Below are positions 7,926 through 17,751 of a DNA stretch of 64,000 nt, one piece after another. Numbering within the stretch: position 1 is the first letter of the stretch; each line of letters opens with the position of its first letter. The notes beneath the pieces were generated by a model. That model saw nothing but the letters and a program-made list of their open reading frames with translations, did not search any database and was not told the DNA's origin. This DNA is from Oscillospiraceae bacterium (GTDB taxonomy: Bacteria > Bacillota > Clostridia > Oscillospirales > Acutalibacteraceae), in assembly GCA_015066105.1 (NCBI GenBank), contig SVOY01000001.1:522127-586126 (forward strand), given 5' to 3'. A program made the translations under genes and the position numbers.

Positions 7926-10034
7926 TCAATCTTCCTTGCTTGTTGAAGGATTGGTTGTGCTTTCCTCGGTAACCTTTTCACTTGTTTCATTGGTGGTTTT
8001 TTCAGCAGTGGTTTTCTCCGTCGTGGAAGCACTTGTAGCAGGCTTTTTGGTGGTTGTCGGCTTTTTGGTGGTTGTGGCCTTTGTTGTTGAGGCCGTTGTA
8101 GTCTGCTTTTTGGTGGTTGTTTTCTTTGTGGTTGTTGTTGCCTTGGTTGTTTCCTTTTTTGTTGTGGAGGGGGCGGTTGTGCCCGGCTTTACGGTTGTAT
8201 CCTCTTCTTCGTCCTTAGTTGTCTTTTCCTTGGTTGTTTTTGCCTTTGTTGTGGTCTTTTTCTTTTTCGTTGTTGACTTTTTGGTTGTGGTCGGTGTGTT
8301 ATCGTAGGTTTTACCGTTACTTATGTAAACGGCAATGCTTGTTCCGGGAAGCACCTGCTCACCGATTTTTTCGTAGCCGATGATGAGGCCTGCCGTTACT
8401 GAGCTGTTGCGGTATTCACTTGCATCACTGTTGAGATAAAGGCCTACCGCCTCAAGTGCCTCTCTTGCCTCCCATACGGTTTTACCCATAAGGTCGGGCA
8501 CGTCAATGGGCTCAAAGTCATCGTTTGTGGCAACGTAAAGCGTAATGCTGGAGCCTACGGCGGCTTTTTCGCCTGCACGCGGGTCGGTTCTGATTATTGT
8601 ACCCACTGCAACCTCGTCGTTCTTTTCCTTGACAATAACCGGGGTGAAGCCGAGTGCCTTAAGCTCAAGCTCAGCCGTGCTGAAGTTTTCGCCTATTATG
8701 CTTTCGGGAATTTCAATACCGCTGTTGCTGCCGGGAATGTAAATGATGATTTCGGCACCGATTTCAATTTTATCACCGGCCTTCGGGTCCTGCTCAAGAA
8801 TTGTACCTGCCGCTTCGTTACTGCCCTCACGGTAATTGGGCGTAATGGTGAAGTTGGCGTAAAGAGGATTATTGACAATATCCTCGTAATAATTGAGGCC
8901 CGTAAGCGTGGGAACAACGATTTTCTTTCCGTTATTTACAAAAATATTGATAAGAAATACTGCAAAAACTATGAGTGCAAGCAGCATACCCGAAAGGAAG
9001 CCGAGTGTGAGCTTCTTTTTTCTTATCTCTGCCGAATCCTCTTTTTTAACTGCCTTTTTAGCGGGTGCCGCAGGCTCCTTTACGGGTGCGGCGGGCTTTT
9101 TGGGTGCCGGCTTTGCAGGGCGGTGCAGGGGCACTGCAGTCTGCTCGGCGGCAGCCTCAATATTGTGAGTACCCGTTGAAGAGAAGAGATAATTAAACTT
9201 GATGTTGGGGTTCTTTTTGTAAAGGTCAATGTCAAAAAGCATTTCAGAGGCAGACTGATAGCGGTCTGCAACATTCTTCTGCATCGCCTTCATAATAATC
9301 TGCTCGAGGCCGAGAGAAATCTGCGGATTGAGGGTTCTCGGCATAATAGGCTCCTTCTGAAGCTGCATAAGAGCAACGGAAACAGCGTTATCGGACTGGA
9401 AGGGCAGACTGCCCGTAAGCATCTCGTAAAGCATAACGCCCACTGCGTAAAGGTCGGTTTTTGCATCGGTAACGTTGCCCTTTGCCTGCTCGGGGCTTAT
9501 ATAATGAACTGAGCCGATAGCTCCCTCTGTCATTGTTTTGGTTTCGCCGCGGCTGAAGCGTGCAATACCGAAATCCGTAACCTTTATTGTGCCGTCGGAC
9601 TGAAGCATAATATTCTGAGGCTTAACGTCACGGTGAACAATGCCCTTATCGTGGGCGTGCTGAAGAGCGCGGAGAATCTGAGTGACAAAATAAATGGCCT
9701 CACGGGTGTTCACCCTGCCCTGCTGCTTTGTGTATTCCTTAAGGGTAATGCCGTCAACGTATTCCATAACGATATACTGAAGCATATCGCCGTAGCTGAC
9801 ATCAAGCACCTTAACAATATTTGGGTGGGATAAAACGGCAATGGCCTTTGATTCGTTCTTGAATCTGCGCTTGAATTCATCGTTGGCAATATACTCGTCC
9901 TTGAGCACCTTAACTGCGACAATACAGCCGTCACGGTTATCATAGGCCTTGTAAACAACAGCCATACCGCCGACGCCGATAATTTCCATTATTTCATATC
10001 TTCCGTCAAGTCTTTTACCGATATAGTTTTCCAT
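7926..10034 (-). CDS. prkC: PASTA-domain Ser/Thr protein kinase with a long Thr/Lys tail
   Basis: 702 residues. The kinase domain (about 5-270) has the G-loop GVGGMAVVYKAY, VAVKVLK with the ATP lysine, HRDVKPQN catalytic loop, DFGIAR and an activation segment TMTEGAIGS. One membrane helix lies at about 345-370, followed by three PASTA repeats (about 375-573) outside the cell, which bind peptidoglycan fragments. Residues about 576-702 are an unusual low-complexity Thr/Lys/Ser tail. PrkC controls cell-wall growth and spore germination. The cognate phosphatase is the gene just upstream. ATG 10034 is chosen with AAGG nine bases upstream; a TTG at 10043 is possible. Confidence 0.95.
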   Translation of the reverse strand: MENYIGKRLDGRYEIMEIIGVGGMAVVYKAYDNRDGCIVAVKVLKDEYIANDEFKRRFKNESKAIAVLSHPNIVKVLDVSYGDMLQYIVMEYVDGITLKEYTKQQGRVNTREAIYFVTQILRALQHAHDKGIVHRDVKPQNIMLQSDGTIKVTDFGIARFSRGETKTMTEGAIGSVHYISPEQAKGNVTDAKTDLYAVGVMLYEMLTGSLPFQSDNAVSVALMQLQKEPIMPRTLNPQISLGLEQIIMKAMQKNVADRYQSASEMLFDIDLYKKNPNIKFNYLFSSTGTHNIEAAAEQTAVPLHRPAKPAPKKPAAPVKEPAAPAKKAVKKEDSAEIRKKKLTLGFLSGMLLALIVFAVFLINIFVNNGKKIVVPTLTGLNYYEDIVNNPLYANFTITPNYREGSNEAAGTILEQDPKAGDKIEIGAEIIIYIPGSNSGIEIPESIIGENFSTAELELKALGFTPVIVKEKNDEVAVGTIIRTDPRAGEKAAVGSSITLYVATNDDFEPIDVPDLMGKTVWEAREALEAVGLYLNSDASEYRNSSVTAGLIIGYEKIGEQVLPGTSIAVYISNGKTYDNTPTTTKKSTTKKKKTTTKAKTTKEKTTKDEEEDTTVKPGTTAPSTTKKETTKATTTTKKTTTKKQTTTASTTKATTTKKPTTTKKPATSASTTEKTTAEKTTNETSEKVTEESTTNPSTSKED
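7929..8310 (-). repeat. Degenerate codon repeat coding the Thr/Lys tail of PrkC
   Basis: About 380 bases made mostly of short imperfect repeats of ACC/ACA and AAA/AAG codons, for example TTTTTGGTGGTTGT units on the plus strand near 8041, 8062 and 8107. Such tracts expand and contract easily, so its length probably varies between strains. The Val-rich reading on the plus strand is only the complement. Confidence 0.75.
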
Positions 10035-10045
10035 ACTCGTCAACC

Positions 10046-10774
10046 TTAACCTTTCATAACAACAACCGTAATGTTGTCAACTCCGCCGTTATCGTTGGCG
10101 GCTTCAATATATTTATCAGAAAGAGTGCTGAATTCGTTGCTGTTGTATATTTCAAGAAGCTCTTGCTTGCTTACAAGTCCGCTCAGACCGTCAGAGCAAA
10201 GAAGAAGAGCGTCGCCCTTTTCAAAATCAACGGTGTTGAACTCAATTTCAATTTTTTCCTCAACGCCCATTGCGCGGGTGATTATGTTCTTCCTTGGGTG
10301 ATTTTCAAATTCAGACTGGGTTATCTGACCCATATCAAGCATTTCCTGAACAAGAGAATGGTCCTTGGTTATAAGCCTTATGCTGCCGTTGCTTATTTTG
10401 TAGGCGCGGCTGTCACCCACGTGGGCAATACAGGCCTCTCCGTTTTTGATAATTGCGGCAACAATGGTCGTTCCCATTCCTTCAAGCTCTGAGTCCACCG
10501 CTCCCCTGTCATAAACAATGCAGTTTGCCGTTGTAACCGAGGATAAAAGAAGGTTTTCAACAGAAGAGAGTGACATTGAAGGATTGTAGCATTTACGGAT
10601 TTTCTGGCTTACGATATCGATAGCGGTTGAGCTTGCAATTTTGCCGCCGTGAACACCGCCCATACCGTCACAGACGATTGCCCAGGCCGCGCCGTCGTCA
10701 AAGGTGCCGTATCTGAAGGCATCCTCGTTGGCTATTCTCGTTCTGCCCACATCTGTGTTACCGTTAATCTGCAT
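10046..10774 (-). CDS. stp: PP2C-type Ser/Thr phosphatase
   Basis: 242 residues. Family motifs are GRTRIANEDA near the N-terminus, VCDGMGGVHGG with metal-binding aspartate, VGDSRAY, ITKDHS, LLCSDGLS and the terminal DNGGVDNITVVV. It is soluble and manganese or magnesium dependent, and reverses PrkC phosphorylation. The ATG at 10774 has GGGAG nine bases upstream; the ATG three codons earlier touches the ribosome site. The stop is 11 bases before the prkC start. Confidence 0.95.
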   Translation of the reverse strand: MQINGNTDVGRTRIANEDAFRYGTFDDGAAWAIVCDGMGGVHGGKIASSTAIDIVSQKIRKCYNPSMSLSSVENLLLSSVTTANCIVYDRGAVDSELEGMGTTIVAAIIKNGEACIAHVGDSRAYKISNGSIRLITKDHSLVQEMLDMGQITQSEFENHPRKNIITRAMGVEEKIEIEFNTVDFEKGDALLLCSDGLSGLVSKQELLEIYNSNEFSTLSDKYIEAANDNGGVDNITVVVMKG

Positions 10775-10795
10775 ATTTATCATCTCCCTTTGCTG

Positions 10796-11830
10796 TTATT
10801 CTCTGTTGGTCTCGCCTCTCCGAAGCTGACCGCAGGAGGCGTTTATATCACTGCCGAGGGTACGGCGTACCGTTGTGTTTATACCCTTTGCTTCAAGTAT
10901 TTTTATAAAGGACCTGATTCTCTCTTCCTTGCTTTTTTTATAGTCACGCTCCTTAACGGAGTTTACGGGAATAAGGTTAACGTGACAGAGCATACCCTTG
11001 AGCCTTGAAGCAAGCTGCCTTGCGCACTCATCGCTGTCGTTCACCCCGTCAATCATTGCATATTCAAAAGAGATACGGCGTGAGGTTGCCTTTGTGTAAT
11101 CCCTGCAGGCCTTTAAAAGGGTGTCAATGTTCCATTTGTTGTTTACGGGCATTGTTTCTGAGCGGATTTCATCGTTGGGTGCGTGAAGCGAAACGGAAAG
11201 GGTAAGCTGCAGCTTTTTTTCCATTAGCTTATAAATACCCGTAACAACACCGCAGGTTGAAAGCGAAATGTTGCGCATACCTATATTGAGTCCGTTTTCA
11301 TCCGAAACCATTGCAAGGAATTTTGTAACATTATCAAAATTGTCAAGCGGCTCACCCACACCCATCATAACAATGTGTGAAATTCTTATATCAAGGTCAC
11401 GCTGAGCGGTATAAATCTGCGAAAGAATTTCCGACGGCTCAAGGTTGCGGATGAAGCCCGCAATGCCCGAGGCGCAGAAGCGGCAGCCCATTTTGCAGCC
11501 GACCTGACTTGAAACGCAGATAGTGTAGCCGTATTTGTATTTCATCACAACGCTTTCGATAAGCTCGCCGTCGTGTAATCTGAACAAATACTTAACTGTA
11601 CTATCATACATCGAAACTAATTTTTTTTCAATACTGCAATTGTGAATTACATAGGAATTTTTAAGATTTTCTCTTAAATTCTTTGAAATATCGGTCATCT
11701 CATCAAATGAAACGGCACCGCGCTTATGTAACCAGGAATAAATCTGCCCGGCCTTGAAGGCTTTTTCGCCCATTTTTGCAAGCTCTGCCTTCAGTTCGTC
11801 AAGGGTGAGAGATTTAATGTCAGTTTTCAT
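10796..11830 (-). CDS. rlmN: Dual-specificity 23S rRNA/tRNA m2A methyltransferase (radical SAM)
   Basis: 344 residues. The radical-SAM cluster motif is C112-x3-C116-x2-C119 (CKMGCRFC). An N-terminal RNA-binding helix domain precedes it, and GVGEPLDNF, SLSTCG and SLHAPNDEIR follow as family motifs. The C-terminal cysteine (NASCGQLR) is the resolving residue. RlmN methylates C2 of A2503 in 23S rRNA and A37 in some tRNAs. It overlaps rsmB by 11 bases. Confidence 0.96.
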   Translation of the reverse strand: MKTDIKSLTLDELKAELAKMGEKAFKAGQIYSWLHKRGAVSFDEMTDISKNLRENLKNSYVIHNCSIEKKLVSMYDSTVKYLFRLHDGELIESVVMKYKYGYTICVSSQVGCKMGCRFCASGIAGFIRNLEPSEILSQIYTAQRDLDIRISHIVMMGVGEPLDNFDNVTKFLAMVSDENGLNIGMRNISLSTCGVVTGIYKLMEKKLQLTLSVSLHAPNDEIRSETMPVNNKWNIDTLLKACRDYTKATSRRISFEYAMIDGVNDSDECARQLASRLKGMLCHVNLIPVNSVKERDYKKSKEERIRSFIKILEAKGINTTVRRTLGSDINASCGQLRRGETNRE

Positions 11831-13139
11831 TTCCGTTTATCCTTTCAAAGCAGGCAATAAAAAATCCGTCAGTACCGTTGATGTGAGGGAAAAAGGTAAT
11901 ACTTTCATCGTCGGTAAGATTTTTTAAGGGTGAAACAGCCTTGAAATCCGTTGTGCTCTCAAGGAATTTTCTGCACACCTTCTGATTTTCACTGTGCGAA
12001 AGCGTGCAGGTTGAATATACAAGTCTGCCGCCTTTTTTTACATATTTTGCACCGTTTTGCAAAATTTCAAGCTGAAGTGCGGGCAAAGCCTTTACCTCAT
12101 CCGGGTTTTTGTATTTGATTTCGGGCTTTCTGCCGATAATACCGAAGCCTGAGCAGGGCACGTCACATAAAACAGCATCAGCCTCACCGAGGTCCTTGTT
12201 GAAGCAAAGGGCATCGCCCTGCAGGGCTTTTACGGATTTGAGACCGAGCCTTTCTGCACCGCCCTTTATAAGCTCAACCCTGTGGGGATGAATGTCGAAG
12301 CTTAAAACCTCGCCCTTGTCCTTCATATTTTCGGCAACGGTATAGGTTTTGCCGCCGGGTGCGGCGCAAAGGTCAAGCACTCTGTCCCCCTGCTTTACGC
12401 AAAGGGCAGCCGCACAAAGCTGACAAGCCTTGTCCTGAACGTGAAACAGTCCCCTTTTAAAGCTTTCAAGGGACTCAACACTTCTTCCGCCGAGAACAAT
12501 TTCAAGGCAGTTTTCCGTGTCGGTTTTTACGGAGCTTACGTTTTCGGCAGAAAGAGCCTCAATAAGCTCATCACCGTTGACACGTGTGTTATTAACTCTT
12601 ATGTATGTTTTTGAAGCTCCGAGAGAGTCCGCGAGGATACCGACCGTGGCCTCTTTTCCGTATTCCTTAAGCCATTTGTTCACAAGCCACTGCGGGCAGG
12701 AATACCTGACCGAAAGAAATTCGCCGTAATTCTCCTGTGAGGGCAGCTTAAGGCCGTTTTTATCAATTTTACGCAAAACTGCATTGACAAGCCCCGAGGC
12801 GTGCGAAAGGCCGTTTTTCTTTGCAAGCTTAACGCTTTCATTGACAGCCGCCGACGGTGGCACCTTATCCGTGAACAAAAGCTGATAGGCACCGAGCCTG
12901 AGAATTGTAAGAAGGTCGCTTTTCATTTTGCAAAGCGGCTTTGAGGTATAAAGTCCGAGCTGATAGTCAAGAGTCAGCTTACGCTCAATAACTCCGTAAA
13001 ACAAATTAGACACAAAAGCTCTGTCTCTTGTGCCGTAATCTGATTTTGACAGCAGAAAATCAAGGGCAATGTTTGAATACGCCCCATCCTTTTCTGTTTT
13101 TAAAAGTGCTTCAAAAGCTGTCTGTCTCGGATTTATCAT
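11820..13139 (-). CDS. rsmB: 16S rRNA m5C967 methyltransferase
   Basis: 439 residues. The NusB-like RNA-binding domain occupies about 1-140; the SAM-dependent methyltransferase domain follows, with VLDLCAAPGGKT, DVPCSGFGIIGRKPEIKY and the second catalytic cysteine in YSTCTL. It modifies 16S rRNA in the cytoplasm. It sits between the Zn peptidase and rlmN in the conserved def-fmt-rsmB-rlmN order. Confidence 0.95.
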   Translation of the reverse strand: MINPRQTAFEALLKTEKDGAYSNIALDFLLSKSDYGTRDRAFVSNLFYGVIERKLTLDYQLGLYTSKPLCKMKSDLLTILRLGAYQLLFTDKVPPSAAVNESVKLAKKNGLSHASGLVNAVLRKIDKNGLKLPSQENYGEFLSVRYSCPQWLVNKWLKEYGKEATVGILADSLGASKTYIRVNNTRVNGDELIEALSAENVSSVKTDTENCLEIVLGGRSVESLESFKRGLFHVQDKACQLCAAALCVKQGDRVLDLCAAPGGKTYTVAENMKDKGEVLSFDIHPHRVELIKGGAERLGLKSVKALQGDALCFNKDLGEADAVLCDVPCSGFGIIGRKPEIKYKNPDEVKALPALQLEILQNGAKYVKKGGRLVYSTCTLSHSENQKVCRKFLESTTDFKAVSPLKNLTDDESITFFPHINGTDGFFIACFERINGNEN

Positions 13140-13148
13140 AGTTTTCCT

Positions 13149-13832
13149 TTATCTTCTTCTGTTTGTACGTAAAATAAGCCTTAAAAGTGACATAACCGAA
13201 ACAAGAAGTGATGCCACATAAGTCAGTGCCGCCGCAGTTAAAACCTTTTTTGCCTTGGGGATTTCTTCGTTGTAAAGCATACCCGTTTCATCAATAACCT
13301 TAAGTGCCCTTGAGCTTGCGTTGAATTCAACGGGTAAGGTGATAAGCTGAAAAAGAACAACCGAGGCGAAAAGAATAATGCCGATATTAACAAGCAGCTC
13401 AAAGCCCATAAAATAGCCGAGTATTGCAATTGTAAAGCCTGCAGACGAGCCAATGTTGGCAACGGGCAGGACTGCGTTACGCATTTTTATCGGGGCATAG
13501 CTTTGTGCGTGCTGTGCGGCGTGACCCGCCTCATGGCAGGCAATGCCCACACTTGCGATTGAAGTGCCCGAAAAAACCTCGGGCGAAAGCCTTATTACAT
13601 TTGCCCGCGGGTCGTAGTGGTCCGTAAGCTTGCCCTGTGTCATCTGTATCTGCACGTTGTTTATGCTGTAGTGCGCAAGCACACGCCTTGCCGCCTCTGC
13701 GCCCGTGATGCGCTTCATATTCTGCACCCTTGCCATTGAAGAATAGGCTTTTTTCACATTAGCCTGGGCAAGCAGTGAAATTAAAATTGCAGGCACGACA
13801 AGTATCAGATAATAATAATCATACCAAAACAT
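13149..13832 (-). CDS. YugP-type membrane zinc metallopeptidase
   Basis: 227 residues, Pfam Zn_peptidase_2. The HEAGHAAQHA motif supplies the zinc histidines and catalytic glutamate. Hydrophobic helices at the N-terminus (about 5-22) and at 125-165 and 195-215 make it an integral membrane protein. The natural substrate is unknown. It lies between fmt and rsmB, a position seen in other Clostridia, and is separated from each by only 9-26 bases. Confidence 0.9.
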   Translation of the reverse strand: MFWYDYYYLILVVPAILISLLAQANVKKAYSSMARVQNMKRITGAEAARRVLAHYSINNVQIQMTQGKLTDHYDPRANVIRLSPEVFSGTSIASVGIACHEAGHAAQHAQSYAPIKMRNAVLPVANIGSSAGFTIAILGYFMGFELLVNIGIILFASVVLFQLITLPVEFNASSRALKVIDETGMLYNEEIPKAKKVLTAAALTYVASLLVSVMSLLRLILRTNRRR

Positions 13833-13858
13833 TTAGCATACTTCCTTATATAGAAAAA

Positions 13859-14797
13859 TCAGCCGAGAAGAGTGCCCTGCGCAAGCTTGTAGCCGTTGAG
13901 GAAGGAAGGAATATCCATTCTCTTTTTGCCCTCAAGCTGAACCTCAAGCAGCTCAATGCAACGGTTATCTCCGCAGGCAACAATGAGTCTGCCGTTTGCA
14001 AAAACAACCTCTCCCGCAATATTATTTCCCTTTTTGTCGGATAAAATACTTTTGTGTATTTTCAAATTTTTACCGCAGAGCCTTGTAACGGTGCCGGGCC
14101 AGGAATAAAGGCCGCGGATTTTATTGTGAATTTCAGCGGCGGGTCTTGTCCAGTCAATCAGGCTCATTTCCTTTGTCAGCAGGCCTACCTTTGAAGCCTC
14201 GGCTTCGTTCTGCTTAACGGGGTTGAGCTCGCCCTTTTCAATCATTTTTACCGTTTCAACAAGCACCTCGGCGCCTAAAGGTGCAAGCACCTCGTACATA
14301 TATTCCGTTGTATCGTTTTCGCCGATTTCGGCAGTTTTAACGTGGAGGATGTCGCCCGTATCAAGTCCGTCATCCATTTGCTGAGCGGTTACGCCCGTTA
14401 TCCTGTCACCGTTGAGCACGGCAAAATGAATGGGCGAAGCACCCCTGTATTTAGGCAGGATTGAGGCGTGAATGTTCACGCAGCCGTATTTGGGATAAAC
14501 GAGAAAATCGTGGGGAAGAATTTTGCCGTAGGCAACAACCGCCACAAGGTCGGGTTTTATTTTTTCAAGTATTTCAACACCATTACCGTTTCTCAGCGAT
14601 TCGGGCTGAAAAACCGTAAAGCCGTGCTTAAGTGCTTCAACCTTAACGTCGGGCGCGGTAAGCTCCTGCTTTCTGCCGACGGGCTTATCGGGCTGACAGA
14701 AAACGCCGACAACCTCATGCCCGGATTCTGCAAGAGCCTTAAGGCAAGGCACGGCAAAATCGGGAGTACCCATAAACGCTATTCTCATTTTATTCAC
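13859..14797 (-). CDS. fmt: Methionyl-tRNA formyltransferase
   Basis: 312 residues, the usual size. N-terminal formyl-transfer domain with FMGTPDFAVPCL, the catalytic region HASILPKYRGASPIHFAVLNG and the metal/THF loop DDGLDTGDIL; the C-terminal OB-fold domain recognises initiator tRNA. It uses 10-formyl-THF to formylate Met-tRNA. It overlaps def by eight bases, the classic def-fmt pair that adds and removes the formyl group. Confidence 0.97.
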   Translation of the reverse strand: MNKMRIAFMGTPDFAVPCLKALAESGHEVVGVFCQPDKPVGRKQELTAPDVKVEALKHGFTVFQPESLRNGNGVEILEKIKPDLVAVVAYGKILPHDFLVYPKYGCVNIHASILPKYRGASPIHFAVLNGDRITGVTAQQMDDGLDTGDILHVKTAEIGENDTTEYMYEVLAPLGAEVLVETVKMIEKGELNPVKQNEAEASKVGLLTKEMSLIDWTRPAAEIHNKIRGLYSWPGTVTRLCGKNLKIHKSILSDKKGNNIAGEVVFANGRLIVACGDNRCIELLEVQLEGKKRMDIPSFLNGYKLAQGTLLG

Positions 14798-15263
14798 CTG
14801 CCTTGATTATATCTTCCGCTGCTTCGGGGATTACCTTATCGGTATAAAGTATGCCGTCAAGATGGTCAATTTCGTGGCAGAAGCAGCGTGCCTTAAGGTC
14901 TGTTCCCTCAAGAATTCTCCAGGCACCGTTTCTGTTCTGCGCTCTGACCTTTACATAAGTGGGGCGCTTAACCTTGCCGCTTTCACCGGGCACGGAAAGA
15001 CAGCCCTCGTCGGCAATTTCCTCACCGGACATTTCGATTATTTCGGGGTTGATAAGCTCAAGGTAGCCGTCACCGACGTCAACAACAACAACCCGTCTGA
15101 GAAAGCCGACCTGCACCGCCGCAAGGCCTACGCCCTGAGCCTTATACATTGTCTCCTTCATATCGTCAAGAAGCTGCCAGAGCTTATCGTTAAAGCGTTC
15201 CACGGGGCGGCTTGTTTTTCTTAAAATGGGGTCCTGCTTTGTAACAATATTTCTGATTGCCAT
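14790..15263 (-). CDS. def: Peptide deformylase
   Basis: 157 residues from the ATG at 15263, which has AAAGGAG eight bases upstream; longer in-frame readings run into priA and are not credible. The three motifs are present: GVGLAAVQVG, EGCLSVPG with the metal cysteine, and HEIDHLDG with the metal histidines and catalytic glutamate. It removes the N-formyl group from new proteins at the ribosome. Confidence 0.97.
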   Translation of the reverse strand: MAIRNIVTKQDPILRKTSRPVERFNDKLWQLLDDMKETMYKAQGVGLAAVQVGFLRRVVVVDVGDGYLELINPEIIEMSGEEIADEGCLSVPGESGKVKRPTYVKVRAQNRNGAWRILEGTDLKARCFCHEIDHLDGILYTDKVIPEAAEDIIKAGE

Positions 15264-15276
15264 CTGTATAACTCCT

Positions 15277-17733
15277 TTAAACAAGGCTTTCGGGATTGAT
15301 GTCAGCCGTGGCGGTAACATCACTGTATTTCTTATCCTTTGCAAATTTAATCAGCAATTCCGAAATCATACCGCGAAAGCGTTTTGAATTTTTGCATTTT
15401 ATAATAAGTCTGTATCTGAATTTGTTGTTTATCTTTGATATTCTCGGCGGCATAGGACCGAGAACGATGATTTTTTCGCCCTTATATTTTTCCGCAGAGA
15501 GTACTCTCAGCTCAGAAAGAAAATCCTTTGAGGCGGTAAGGGCCTTTGCCTCGTTTTCACAAATGAAGCTCACGGCACAAATATCGCAGAAGGGCGGATA
15601 AACCATTGCACGCCTTATCATAATTTCAAGGCTGTAAAAGCTGTCGTAGTCCTGCCTTTCAGCAAGCTTTATTACGTTGTTTTCGGGGGTGAGGGTCTGT
15701 ATAACGGCGGTGCCCTTATATTTGCCTCTGCCCGAGCGGCCTACAACCTGAGTGAGAAGGTCAAAGGTGCGTTCACCGCTTCTGTAATCGTCGTTGTTAA
15801 GCTGTTGGTCGGCGTTGATAACGCCCACAAGGGTAACGTTTTCAAAGTTGAGCCCCTTTGCAACCATCTGTGTGCCGAGCATTATATCGTATTCACCCTT
15901 GCCGAAGGCGGTCAGTGCCTTTTCAAAGGAGTGCTTTGTTGAGGTTGAATCGGCATCAAGGCGCAGCACCCTCGCCTCGGGAAGAAGCTCCTTGAGCTCG
16001 GTTTCAATACGCTGAGTGCCGTAGCCTGCATACCGCACCGTAGCCTTGCCGCATTCGGGACAGCTTCTTGTAAAGGGAAGGGAATAGCCGCAATAATGGC
16101 ACATAAGGCGGTTATTTGCGCTGTGATAGGTAAGAGAGATGCTGCAGGAGGGGCAGTTTATCACACTGCCGCACTCATCGCAGGCGGCAAAGGTGTTGAA
16201 GCCTCTGCGGTTAATGAGAAGAATGGACTGCTTTTTTTCACTGAGATTTTTTTCAAGCAATTCAAGCAGTGCAGAGCTGATGTTATATTTGTTGCCGCTT
16301 TTGCGCTCTTTTTTCATATCGACAACCGTTACCTCGGGAAGCACCGCATCGCCAAAGCGCTCGTCAAGCACCTCAAGGGAATACCTGCCGTTTTTTGCGT
16401 TGCTGAAGGATGAAAGCGACGGCGTTGCTGAAGCAAGCACAAGCAAGGCCTTATGCTTGCCGACACGGAATTTTGCAACATCACGGGCGTGATAGCGCGG
16501 AGTTGATTCCGATTTATAGGTGTGCTCCTGCTCCTCGTCCATTACAATAAGGCCGATATTATCAAAGGGAGCAAAAACAGCCGAGCGTGTGCCCACAACA
16601 ATCTGTGCCGCCCTGTCTGACACTCTTTTATATTCGTCGCGCCTTTCACCGGCAGAAAGTGCCGAGTGGAAAATAGCAACCCTGTCACCGTATCTGCCCT
16701 TGAAAATGCTCATCATCTGCGGTGTGAGGGCAATTTCAGGCACCATTACGATAACCTGTCTGCCGTCTTTGATAACCTCATCGATAAGCCTGAGAAAAAC
16801 AGAGGTTTTTCCGCTTCCCGTTATGCCGTAAAGCAGTGATACTCCCCCGCCGTTTTTATATTTACCGATAAGATTTGTGAAGGCTCTGTTTTGCTTTTCG
16901 GTAAGCTGAATTTCCGCAGAGCTGTTGCTGCTTAAGGAAAAGGACTGAGGAATACGGTAATATTCTTCGTCAATTATCTCCGCAATACCCTTTTTGCAAA
17001 GATTTGCCACAACAGAAGCCGTTACACCCGTAAAATAGCATATTTCGTTAAGGTCAGCCTTGCCTATATCGCAAAGCACGCGCACAACGCTTTTCTGCTT
17101 TGCGGTAAGCTTAGGAAATTTTTCTTCAATTTCCTGTTCGGTCATATTGAGCACAACCTTTTTGTGGGTTGCACTGCCCATACGCGAAAGAGCATCGTAA
17201 TTTTTAGTGACAAGCTTTTTTGCAACAAGCCTTTCCATTGCATCACATTCAGCGTCAAGGCCGAGTGTGTCATAAAGGCTTTTTCTGTCGCACAGGCCCT
17301 CAAAGGTGAGCATCAGCTCATAAAGCTCCTTTTCACTGCCCGTAAGCTCTGCCCCTTTTTTGTTTGAAACGGCAAAATAGCTTACGGCGGTTTTATAGGA
17401 AAGGCCCGAGGGCAGCTGAGCCTTAACACCCTCAAAATAGGTGCAGAAGGTTCTGTTTTTAAGAAAGGCCGCAATTTCAAGCATTTCAGCGGTGATTACG
17501 GGCTTTTCGTCAAGTGCCGAAATAATTCCCTTGTAAGGCGAAGCATCCTCGCAGGGCTCCACAGAGAAAACTACGCCCTGCCTTTTTACATTCTTACCCT
17601 TACCGAAGGGCACAAGCACCCTCATACCGGGTAAAATCTGCTCCTTTAAGTCCTTATCAAAGGTATAGCTGTAAAAAATATCAAAATGATATGCAACATT
17701 TTCAACTGCAACCATTGCAAGAAGCTGTTCCAT
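15277..17733 (-). CDS. priA: Primosomal replication restart helicase PriA
   Basis: 818 residues. N-terminal 3' DNA-binding domain and winged helix, then a superfamily 2 helicase core with Walker A LLYGITGSGKTS and a DEEQ-H motif, and an inserted zinc region with four CxxC-like pairs (CDECG, CPSC, CHYCG, CPECG). PriA reloads the replisome at collapsed forks. The gene lies between rpoZ and def; coaBC, often present between these in Bacillus, is absent. Confidence 0.96.
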   Translation of the reverse strand: MEQLLAMVAVENVAYHFDIFYSYTFDKDLKEQILPGMRVLVPFGKGKNVKRQGVVFSVEPCEDASPYKGIISALDEKPVITAEMLEIAAFLKNRTFCTYFEGVKAQLPSGLSYKTAVSYFAVSNKKGAELTGSEKELYELMLTFEGLCDRKSLYDTLGLDAECDAMERLVAKKLVTKNYDALSRMGSATHKKVVLNMTEQEIEEKFPKLTAKQKSVVRVLCDIGKADLNEICYFTGVTASVVANLCKKGIAEIIDEEYYRIPQSFSLSSNSSAEIQLTEKQNRAFTNLIGKYKNGGGVSLLYGITGSGKTSVFLRLIDEVIKDGRQVIVMVPEIALTPQMMSIFKGRYGDRVAIFHSALSAGERRDEYKRVSDRAAQIVVGTRSAVFAPFDNIGLIVMDEEQEHTYKSESTPRYHARDVAKFRVGKHKALLVLASATPSLSSFSNAKNGRYSLEVLDERFGDAVLPEVTVVDMKKERKSGNKYNISSALLELLEKNLSEKKQSILLINRRGFNTFAACDECGSVINCPSCSISLTYHSANNRLMCHYCGYSLPFTRSCPECGKATVRYAGYGTQRIETELKELLPEARVLRLDADSTSTKHSFEKALTAFGKGEYDIMLGTQMVAKGLNFENVTLVGVINADQQLNNDDYRSGERTFDLLTQVVGRSGRGKYKGTAVIQTLTPENNVIKLAERQDYDSFYSLEIMIRRAMVYPPFCDICAVSFICENEAKALTASKDFLSELRVLSAEKYKGEKIIVLGPMPPRISKINNKFRYRLIIKCKNSKRFRGMISELLIKFAKDKKYSDVTATADINPESLV

Positions 17734-17751
17734 ATCATTTCACATCCTTAG

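Noticed and set aside
7936-8307. Val-rich 123-codon frame on the plus strand
   Set aside because: It is the complement of the Thr/Lys repeat tail of PrkC; the repeats keep this frame open by composition.
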